DNA from: VRUE01 sp963844395
GTDB lineage: Bacteria > Actinomycetota > Thermoleophilia > Solirubrobacterales > 70-9
Reading direction: 5' to 3'
NCBI GenBank assembly: GCA_963844395.1
Contig: CAWJNX010000002.1
Coordinates: 186,001-250,000 of the forward strand
DNA: 64,000 nt
Both the position numbers and the translations under genes were made by a program. This document shows, piece after piece, positions 56,506-64,000 of this stretch (the stretch's first letter is position 1; each line of letters starts with the position of its first letter). The notes under the pieces were generated by a model, which saw only the letters and a list, made by a program, of their open reading frames with translations, was not told the origin of the DNA and did not search any database.

Positions 56506-57213
56506 ATGGCAGAGCGAACGACCGCAAACAGCCTGACGAGCGGGGCGTGGGCGCGACTAGCCGTGGCCACCGCCGCCATCGCGCTGCTGCTCGCGTCTGC
56601 CGCAAGCCCCGCCAACGCCGGCCCGCCGACGAGCCGCTTCGCCTACGCGGGTGGGGAAATCGTCCCGATCCCGGCCTCAATACCGCACGAAGAAGGCGAC
56701 ATGGTCGACCGCCGCATCGTCCCCAACCTGCGTTGGATCGCCCGGCGGTTCCCGATCTACGTCACCGACGGCTACTCCGGCAGGCTGCCGGGAAGCGGCG
56801 AGCACGTCGGCTGCCGCGGCTGCCACGTGACCGGCTCCGACCACCACAACGGCCTCGCAGTCGACATCGTGCCGCTCAACTCGAGCGCCCGCTGCGACGG
56901 CAACTGGCGTGGCGTCACCCGGCTTGCGCTCTGGGCCGAGCCCCGCCAGAACCGTCCCCTGGCGCCGTTCCGCTGGGTCGGCTACAACGGCGACGCCGGC
57001 CACGGCTGCGGCCACCACCTTCACCTCTCCTGGGAACACGCAATCGTGCGCCAGTTCCAGCTCGCCGAATGGGTCGAGGTCTTCGCCGTCAGCTTCCAGG
57101 GCGTCGCGTCGCGACCGCGCCCCCAGTCCAAGCCTCCGGAGCCTCCGCCCCCACCGCCGCCGCCCGGTGGCATCTCCTCGGTCCGCTCCGGCGGCATCGG
57201 CGCCGGCGACTGA
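56506..57213 (+). CDS. Secreted M15-type D-Ala-D-Ala peptidase-like protein
   Basis: 235 residues from ATG 56506 behind AGGGGG. Signal peptide about 1-38 (VATAAIALLLASAASPANAG). Metal-site motifs HHNGLAVDIVP (H-x6-D, about 122-132) and GHHLHLSW (H-x-H region) match M15 peptidases that act on wall peptides. Cys residues (HVGCRGCHV) nearby may form a disulfide. The C-terminus has a Pro run (PPEPPPPPPPPGG). Likely secreted wall enzyme. Confidence 0.75.
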   Translation: MAERTTANSLTSGAWARLAVATAAIALLLASAASPANAGPPTSRFAYAGGEIVPIPASIPHEEGDMVDRRIVPNLRWIARRFPIYVTDGYSGRLPGSGEHVGCRGCHVTGSDHHNGLAVDIVPLNSSARCDGNWRGVTRLALWAEPRQNRPLAPFRWVGYNGDAGHGCGHHLHLSWEHAIVRQFQLAEWVEVFAVSFQGVASRPRPQSKPPEPPPPPPPPGGISSVRSGGIGAGD

Positions 57214-57295
57214 CTGCCCGGGACGTGCCGCACCTTAGGGGACGTTATGGGTACCTAAGCTACGGCACGCGACGAGCGGTTCGTAGGATTTAGGC

Positions 57296-57769
57296 GTGGG
57301 CCTTCGTCTCGTAACCGCGGTGGCAGTCGCCGCGTCGACCTTCGCCGCCGGCTGCGGCGCGACCAGCGACGCGACGCCGGTCGCCTGCCTCGACGGAGCT
57401 GGCGCCTACGTCGGCGCCCTCGGCGCCGCGCCCGGTGAGGTGCTGCTGGACAGCGAGACGCCGATCTCCAACTGCCTCGCCGAGAACCAGAAGGGCGGCG
57501 ATCTGGCAACGGTCGGCACTTCGATGATCGAGGCGGCGACGAAGCTCAATGCCGAAGCGCGTGCCGAGCCCGGCAGCGATGCCAGCCTGCAGCTCGGCTA
57601 CCTGATCGGCGCCGCCACCCGCGGCGCCGAACGCAGCGAAGGAATCCACGCCGACCTGCTCCGCCGCCTCAGCGCCGCCGCCCGTTACAGCCCCGGTGGC
57701 CGCGCCCTTCCGCCGGACTCCCGGCGCGCCTACCGCGCGGGCTACGACGCCGGCTTGGCGCGCGGCTGA
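57296..57769 (+). CDS. Putative lipoprotein of unknown function
   Basis: 157 residues, GTG start 57296. Signal peptide with lipobox STFAAGC near residue 20. The mature part begins ATSDATPVACLDGAGAYV and is helical, with internal Cys (ISNCLAENQKGG). No recognised family. 39 bp before fumC on the same strand. Confidence 0.65.
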   Translation: MGLRLVTAVAVAASTFAAGCGATSDATPVACLDGAGAYVGALGAAPGEVLLDSETPISNCLAENQKGGDLATVGTSMIEAATKLNAEARAEPGSDASLQLGYLIGAATRGAERSEGIHADLLRRLSAAARYSPGGRALPPDSRRAYRAGYDAGLARG

Positions 57770-57808
57770 ATACCCTGCGGCGACAACTCGAACTCAACGG
57801 AGGACGAT

Positions 57809-59122
<1,314 letters not shown>

Positions 59123-59379
59123 TACCGCGGCCGGGTGTCCGGCAATTCAGCCTGGGACCGTCCTACTTGGGGACAACAGGCGCAGAAACGTCACCCTGAA
59201 TAGAAACGTTACACATTTTTGTGACACAAACCAAACTATACTAAGAAAAAATATTGCAACAAAAAAGTCTCGGTAAGATGCCCATGTGCGCTGACCACAC
59301 TTAGAGAGATAGCGGGAGTTGCAAGACGCGCGCGTACGGAAGTTCTTAGCCTTGCGACACACCGCGTCGAGGAGTTGCA
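59123..59379. promoter_or_regulatory. AT-rich control region before the double TetR gene
   Basis: 257 bp between fumC and the double TetR gene. Its middle (about 59190-59275) is far more AT-rich than the window and holds GTTACACATTTTTGTGACAC, an imperfect inverted repeat, and a TACTAAG-AAAAAATATT run. This is a fair place for the regulator's promoter and operator. Not tested; the site is a guess from symmetry and composition. Confidence 0.45.
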
Positions 59380-60708
59380 ATGGCTGGCTATGGTCCGCCG
59401 GGGATGGTACGGACGCCGTGGGGAAATGCGGATCAGCTGCGTGAGCGGATGTTGCGTCCCGGCCCGGGACTGGCTCGCGCCGAGGTGACCAAGAACCAGC
59501 GCGAGCGGCTCTTCGGAGCGACGGTTGCCTGCATCGCCGAGAAGGGCTACGAGGAGACCACGGTTGCCGACCTGCTCGAGCTCTCCGGCGTCTCCCGCAG
59601 CGCCTTCTATGAGCACTTCCGCGACAAGGAGGAGTGCTTCATCGCGACCTTCGAGGGAATCTCCGAGCAGGCGATGGAGCTGATCGGCGAGGAGCTGGCG
59701 AAGCAGAATGGCTCCTGGGAAGGCCGCGCCCGTGCCGCCCTCGACCGCACCTTCGAAACAATCGTCAACCAGCCCGCGGCGGCAAGGCTCTGTTTCGACG
59801 GCGTCTACACCGCCGGCGAACCCGGCCGCAAGGCGCTGGAAGGATCGCTGGCGAAGTTTGAAGCGGTGGTCGGCAAGACAATCGCGAAGATCCACGACGG
59901 AGAGGAGCTGCCCGCCGAGATGCTCCCCGGACTGCTTGGCGGCGTCCAGGCGGTGATCCAAAGTCATCTGCGACGCGACGAGGACGATGCCCTGCCCGAG
60001 CTGGCCGGGGACCTGCTCGAGTGGGCGCTCAGCTACCGGCCGCCGCCGACGCGGCTGCGGCTCTCAGGCCGCAGACCGCGGCCCGAAAACGGCCATCCGC
60101 CGCCGTTCGTCGCCTACAGTCAGGCGGAGCGGATCATCCGGGCGCTTGCTGCCTGCGCCAGCGAGCGCGGTTACCCGGCCGTGACGATCGCCGAGGTCGC
60201 CGCCCGGGCCTCGATCTCTCAGGCGACCTTCTACTCGCACTTCGCCGACAAGGACGCGGCGCTGATCGCGGCGCTCGACTCGGCCGCTGCGCAGATGCTG
60301 GGTGTCGTGATGCCGGCGGCGCGGCGGGCGCCCGACTGGCCCTGCAGCGTGCGAGCCGCGATCGGCGCGCTGTGCTCCTTCGGCGCCGCCGAACCGGACC
60401 TGGCCTGCCTGGCGGCGGTCGAGAGCTACGCCGCCGGCCCGATCGCGATCGACCAGCGCGATCAGACGACCGAGATGGTCAGATCGCTGCTCGAGCCGGG
60501 CTTCAGCCTTGCGCCGGACACGAAGCCGCTCGTCGCCGATGCGGTGATCGGGGCGGTTTGGGCATTGCTATACGAGAAGATCTGTACGGACGGCCCGAGG
60601 GCGTTGCCCCAAGTGGCGCCCCTGGCGAGCTACATGGCGCTGGCGCCGTTCATCGGCTCCGAGCAGGCGGTTGAGATCTCGAACGGGGACGGGCGTGGCC
60701 ACGCCTGA
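59380..60708 (+). CDS. Double TetR regulator: two complete TetR units in one protein
   Basis: 442 residues. Unit 1: RERLFGATVACIAEKGYEE, then VSRSAFYEHFRDKEECFIATF (HTH, about 45-90) and its own ligand domain to about 225. Unit 2: AERIIRALAACASERGYPAV, then ISQATFYSHFADKDAALIAAL (about 250-305) and a second ligand domain. A basic Pro-rich linker (RRPRPENGHPPPFV) joins them. Both HTH cores keep F-Y-x-H-F. A single chain would act as an internally fused dimer. The upstream 257 bp are AT-rich and likely hold its own operator. Confidence 0.85.
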   Translation: MAGYGPPGMVRTPWGNADQLRERMLRPGPGLARAEVTKNQRERLFGATVACIAEKGYEETTVADLLELSGVSRSAFYEHFRDKEECFIATFEGISEQAMELIGEELAKQNGSWEGRARAALDRTFETIVNQPAAARLCFDGVYTAGEPGRKALEGSLAKFEAVVGKTIAKIHDGEELPAEMLPGLLGGVQAVIQSHLRRDEDDALPELAGDLLEWALSYRPPPTRLRLSGRRPRPENGHPPPFVAYSQAERIIRALAACASERGYPAVTIAEVAARASISQATFYSHFADKDAALIAALDSAAAQMLGVVMPAARRAPDWPCSVRAAIGALCSFGAAEPDLACLAAVESYAAGPIAIDQRDQTTEMVRSLLEPGFSLAPDTKPLVADAVIGAVWALLYEKICTDGPRALPQVAPLASYMALAPFIGSEQAVEISNGDGRGHA

Positions 60709-60851
60709 GGGCGGACACCTCCCGGGCGGCCGAGACCGGCAGCCCGGGGCCAGACGTCCGTGCTACGCAACTCCATCCGCGGGAACAGACAGCCGTACTT
60801 GCCGTGGAATGGCGGTCGAAGGCGGCCTATCGAGCCCGAACGCCGACCGGC

Positions 60852-62294
60852 TCAGCCCTGCAGGCTGACAAGGCGCTCCTCGGTCAGCTCCAGCACTGCG
60901 TAGGCGGGGCCCTCGCGCGTGTTGCCCGAGTCCTTGACACCGCCGTAGGGCATCTGGTCGGCCCGGAACGTCGGCACCTCGTTGATGAGGACGCCGCCGA
61001 ACTCAAGCCGGGTTGCCGCCTCGAGCCCGCGGCCGACGTCGCGGGTGAAGACCCCCGCCTGCAGGCCGAACTTCGAGTCGTTCGCCAGCCGCAGCGCCTC
61101 GCCGAAATCGCGGTAGCGGTCGATCGTCGCCACCGGGCCGAAGATCTCCTCGCACCAGACCTTCGCCTCGTGGGGGGGCGACGCGAGCAGGGTCGGCGCC
61201 ATGCAGCGGCCCTCGTCGACCAGCTCGCCGCCGGCCAGCAGCTCGGCGCCGCCGGCGAGGGCCTCGTCGATCCATTGTTTGACCCGGTCGCGGTCGTCGG
61301 GCGAGATCAGCGGCCCGACGTCGGTGTCGGGATCGAGCGGGTCGCCGACCCGCAGCGCCTTTGCGTTGGCGACGAGCCGCTCGACAAACGCATCGGCGAT
61401 CTCCTCGTGGACGAGCACGCGCTGGATCGAAATGCAGCTCTGCCCGGCGTGCGAAAAGGCGTGCAGCTTTGCCTTGTCGGCCGCCGTCTCCCAGTCGCCG
61501 TCCGCGTGAACGATAAGGGGCGCGTTGGAGCCCAGCTCCAGGTTGACCTTCTTGTGAGGGACGCGGCCGCGGATGCCCCAGCCGACCTTGGAGGAGCCGG
61601 TGAAGGTGAGGGCGCGGGTCAGCTCATGCTCGACGATCGCGTTGCCGACCTCCGCCCCTGGGCCCGGGACGACACTCAGCCAGCCATCGGGTAGGCCCGC
61701 CTCAGCCAGGACCGCGGCCAGCTTCAGCGCCGAGATCGGCGTCTGCCCCGCCGGCTTCAGCACCACCGCGTTGCCGGCGGCGATCGCCGGGCCGAGCTTG
61801 TGGGCGACCAGGTTGAGCGGGAAGTTGAAGGGGCTGATCGCGCCGACGACGCCGTAGGGGACGCGCAGCATCAAGCCGAGCTTGCCGGCGCCGGCGGGCG
61901 AAGCCTCCATCGGCACAGTGCCGCCGCTCAGCTTGCGCGCCTCGACTGCGGAGAAAGTGAGCGTGTTGACGCAGCGGGCCGCCTCCACTTCGGACGTCTT
62001 CAGCGGCTTGCCCGCCTCGGCGGCGATCGTCAGCGCCAGGTCCTCGAGCCGCTCGCCGACCAGCTCGGCGGCCCGATCGAGGACCGCGGCGCGCTCGTGC
62101 TGCGGAAAGCCCGCCTCGAACGCCTCCTGGGCCCCCCGCACCGCTTTGTCGACCAGCGCGGCGTCGCCTCTCGGCACCCGGCCCACGACGGTCCCGTCGT
62201 AGGGGCTCAGAACCTCGTCCCACTCGCCGGTCTCCATCCACTCGCCCGCGGCGAGGAGCTTGTGGTCGACCGCCCGAACCGTCTGCGTCGCCAT
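60852..62294 (-). CDS. NAD-dependent aldehyde dehydrogenase
   Basis: 480 residues. Catalytic Glu in NLELGSNAP, catalytic Cys in SHAGQSCISIQR and the FNFPLNLVAHKLGPA segment are typical of the ALDH superfamily, nearest to lactaldehyde/glyceraldehyde- or non-specific aldehyde dehydrogenases. LEFGGVLINEVPTFRADQMPYGG marks the C-terminus. Substrate not clear; an aldehyde from the benzoylformate-like decarboxylase or from fatty alcohol metabolism is possible. Start ATG 62292-62294. No operon partner. Confidence 0.88.
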   Translation of the reverse strand: MATQTVRAVDHKLLAAGEWMETGEWDEVLSPYDGTVVGRVPRGDAALVDKAVRGAQEAFEAGFPQHERAAVLDRAAELVGERLEDLALTIAAEAGKPLKTSEVEAARCVNTLTFSAVEARKLSGGTVPMEASPAGAGKLGLMLRVPYGVVGAISPFNFPLNLVAHKLGPAIAAGNAVVLKPAGQTPISALKLAAVLAEAGLPDGWLSVVPGPGAEVGNAIVEHELTRALTFTGSSKVGWGIRGRVPHKKVNLELGSNAPLIVHADGDWETAADKAKLHAFSHAGQSCISIQRVLVHEEIADAFVERLVANAKALRVGDPLDPDTDVGPLISPDDRDRVKQWIDEALAGGAELLAGGELVDEGRCMAPTLLASPPHEAKVWCEEIFGPVATIDRYRDFGEALRLANDSKFGLQAGVFTRDVGRGLEAATRLEFGGVLINEVPTFRADQMPYGGVKDSGNTREGPAYAVLELTEERLVSLQG

Positions 62295-62401
62295 GCCGAT
62301 CTCCTTCTCGGTTGAGTTGTTTCAGCCTAGTGCAGGCCGCGACTCGCCCAAGGCGAATCTGTTGTTCGCGACAGATGTCCTGGATCCGCCCAACCCTCCC
62401 C

Positions 62402-62433
62402 TTGTCTCGCATTCCTCTCGGTATGCGAGACAA
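62402..62433. repeat. Hairpin covering the start codon of the SpoIID-like gene
   Basis: TTGTCTCGCAT (62402-62412) and ATGCGAGACAA (62423-62433) form a perfect 11-bp stem with a 10-base loop. The initiator ATG is the first triplet of the right arm. The ends CCTT-GTC / GACAAAGG recall the family-2 palindrome in ileS. Confidence 0.7.
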
Positions 62434-63595
62434 AGGCGCCACACTGGCCGCGATCGTGGCGATGGTCGCCATGCTTTTCGCCCCCGGCGCCAAAGCGAGC
62501 GTCAGCTGGATCGTCAAGGGACGCGGCTTCGGCCACGGCGTCGGCATGAGCCAGTACGGCGCCTACGGCTTCGCCAAGCACGGACGGGGCTACCGCTCCA
62601 TCCTCGCTCACTATTACCGAGGCACGAGGCTCGAGCGGTTGCCCGGCTCGCGGGTAGTCCGTGTCCTGCTCGACATCTCGGGGGGCGACGTCGGCTTCAG
62701 CGGCGCGACCAGCGCCTGCGGCCGCTCGCTTTCGGCGGGGCGGAGCTATGAGGCTCACCGCGGCAGCGGCGGCGTGCGGCTGCGCAGCTCGAATGGGCGC
62801 CCAATCGCAAACTGCGGGGCCCGCCTGCGAGCAGCGGGCAACGGGCAGATCGCAATCGCTGGCGACGACCGCTACCACGGCGCGCTCGAGGTGGTGCCGA
62901 CCGAGAGCGACGCCGGCTCACTCAACGTCATCAACGCGGTCCCCATCGACCAGTATCTGAAGGGTGTGATCCCAAACGAGTCGCCCGCCTCCTGGCCGCA
63001 GGCGGCGCTGCGGGCGCAGGCCGTCGCCGCTCGCTCCTACGCGCTCAGCGTCCAGGTGGACGGCAACGGCTTCGACCTCTACGACACCGTTGCCAGCCAG
63101 GTATACGACGGAATTTCCAGCGAGGAGTCCTCAACCAACGCGGCCGCCGAAGCGACCAAGGGCGAGGTCCTCAAGTACGGCGGAGAGATCGCCGAGACCT
63201 TTTTCTCCGCCTGCTCGGGGGGCCACACCGAGAGCGTCCAGAACGTCTTCTTCGGCCCGGCAGTCCCGTACCTGGTCGGCGTTCCCGACCCCTACGACCA
63301 CTACTGCCCCCTCCACACCTGGACGCTGCGCTTCAGCGGAGCGGAGATCAGCTCCGAGCTCGGTGGTTACCTGAACGGAAAGCTGAAGCGGATAGTCGTG
63401 ACCAAGCGCGGAGCCTCACCGCGAATCGTCCAGGCAAGGCTCTACGGCACCGGCGGCGTCACCAGCATTCGTGGCGACCAGCTCGCCGCGGCCTTGGGCG
63501 GATATGACCGCTGGATGCACTTCGTCAAGTTGATCGACGGCAAGCCGGTCGGTGGCGGCAACCCCCCCGGCCCGGTGGGCGGTGTGGCGGGGTAG
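62423..63595 (+). CDS. Secreted SpoIID/LytB-domain protein
   Basis: 390 residues from ATG 62423. Short signal peptide (AAIVAMVAMLFAPGAKA). GHGVGMSQYGAYGFA, YLKGVIPNESPASWPQAALRAQAVAARSYAL and ETFFSACSGGHTESVQNVF are the conserved SpoIID motifs seen in peptidoglycan-stripping amidase enhancers and lytic transglycosylases; the E-(x)n-W and CSGG stretches are intact. Exported and wall-directed. No strong ribosome site; the start codon is inside a hairpin. Confidence 0.85.
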   Translation: MRDKGATLAAIVAMVAMLFAPGAKASVSWIVKGRGFGHGVGMSQYGAYGFAKHGRGYRSILAHYYRGTRLERLPGSRVVRVLLDISGGDVGFSGATSACGRSLSAGRSYEAHRGSGGVRLRSSNGRPIANCGARLRAAGNGQIAIAGDDRYHGALEVVPTESDAGSLNVINAVPIDQYLKGVIPNESPASWPQAALRAQAVAARSYALSVQVDGNGFDLYDTVASQVYDGISSEESSTNAAAEATKGEVLKYGGEIAETFFSACSGGHTESVQNVFFGPAVPYLVGVPDPYDHYCPLHTWTLRFSGAEISSELGGYLNGKLKRIVVTKRGASPRIVQARLYGTGGVTSIRGDQLAAALGGYDRWMHFVKLIDGKPVGGGNPPGPVGGVAG

Positions 63596-63619
63596 GAGGT
63601 CGGAACCTTCTATCTGCCC

Positions 63620-64000
63620 TCAGCCGTCTGAGTAGGGCTGGATCGGGATGCCGTGGTCGGTTTCTCGCATGCCCAGCTCATAGGCCGCGCCGGCGGACAG
63701 GGTGAGCGTGCGAGGGGGCGTCGCGGGCTGTTCAATCGTCAGCTCGAGGTCGCTGACCGAGCAGTTGATCGTGTTGTGCTCCGGCCCTTTGGGGTCGGCA
63801 TAGACCCAGCCGACGAAGTCCTTGCGAGGCGCCGAGACCCGGCCGCGGACGACGATGTCCTTGCCGGGGAGGACGAAGGAGCAGGCGCCGGCCGACTCGT
63901 CGATGGAGGCCGAGCGGATCTTCCCGAAGCCACCGAGGCGGTGAGTCTCGCCATCCAGCATCAGCATCCCCGAAGGGAGCCACGGGGTCGTCCGGCGCCC
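63620..64000 (-). CDS. C-terminal part of a tocopherol-cyclase/AttH-like beta-barrel protein
   Basis: At least 126 residues; the gene runs off the right edge, where the frame is open as RRTTPWLPSGMLMLDGETHRLGG. LPGKDIVVRGRVSAPRKDF and VGWVYADPKGPEHNTINCSV resemble the C-terminal lipocalin-like half of AttH/CrtC-like or tocopherol-cyclase-related proteins of actinobacteria. Ends at 63620. Function of the full protein not assignable; a lipid-binding or hydratase role is family-based guesswork. Confidence 0.6.
   Translation of the reverse strand, partial: GRRTTPWLPSGMLMLDGETHRLGGFGKIRSASIDESAGACSFVLPGKDIVVRGRVSAPRKDFVGWVYADPKGPEHNTINCSVSDLELTIEQPATPPRTLTLSAGAAYELGMRETDHGIPIQPYSDG

Noticed and set aside
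60709..60851. A gene or regulatory RNA between the double TetR and aldehyde dehydrogenase
   Set aside because: 143 bp with no conserved feature; only weak GC stems.

Overview
The window is about two-thirds G+C, uses ATG, GTG and TTG starts freely, and looks like chromosomal DNA of a high-GC actinobacterium, most likely class Thermoleophilia (Solirubrobacterales-like). This placement is an inference. It rests on a fused 2-oxoglutarate dehydrogenase of the actinobacterial Kgd type, a decaprenyl-phosphate phosphoribosyltransferase, a c-di-AMP riboswitch in front of an NlpC/P60 hydrolase, many TetR regulators, an AbiEi-DUF559 protein, and secreted Ig-like and repeat proteins.

Layout. 0-6 kb: cell-wall precursor prenyltransferase, a nucleotidyltransferase pair, an alkyl-DHAP-synthase-like flavoprotein and a bifunctional fatty acyl-CoA reductase (possible ether-lipid or fatty-alcohol module). 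6-14 kb: Kgd with lipoyl domain, a small membrane protein, aconitase and an SDR. 14-19 kb: c-di-AMP riboswitch, NlpC/P60 protein, and a complete polyamine-type ABC importer. 19-23 kb: a CopG/PIN toxin-antitoxin pair and four TetR regulators. 23-31 kb: acyl-CoA carboxylase beta subunit, secreted repeat proteins, AbiEi-DUF559, methylmalonyl-CoA-mutase-type large subunit, and UDP-glucuronate decarboxylase. 31-45 kb: a sigma factor with zinc finger coupled to a secreted protein, a helicase-nuclease, PAC2, two half-size TauE proteins and trehalose phosphatase, then an accessory islet (tRNA remnant, Phd/RelE pair, membrane protein, DpnI-like endonuclease, tRNA-like RNA), then PolX. 45-64 kb: polyprenol-phosphate mannose synthase, SIMPL protein, thioredoxin, IleRS, SDR, a 2-hydroxyacid oxidase with benzoylformate-decarboxylase-like enzyme, M15 peptidase, fumarase, a double TetR, aldehyde dehydrogenase and a SpoIID protein.

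Two themes cut across the window. First, palindromic DNA is abundant. One roughly 50-60 bp family has three copies, two of them in frame inside enzyme genes; a second type lies inside ileS; several nested inverted repeats of about 60-145 bp sit between genes. Second, many conserved genes (ileS, polX, otsB, the helicase-nuclease, the sigma factor, UDP-glucuronate decarboxylase and others) carry single-base frame breaks, concentrated from 30 to 51 kb. Because ileS is essential, most of these are probably indel errors in the assembly, not real pseudogenes.

Metabolically the window joins TCA-cycle enzymes (Kgd, aconitase, fumarase), propionyl/acyl-CoA chemistry (carboxylase beta, mutase), fatty acyl-CoA reduction and 2-hydroxyacid oxidation. 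TetR regulators near these genes may sense lipid-related ligands. No CRISPR array, rRNA, complete canonical tRNA, transposase or integrase was seen.
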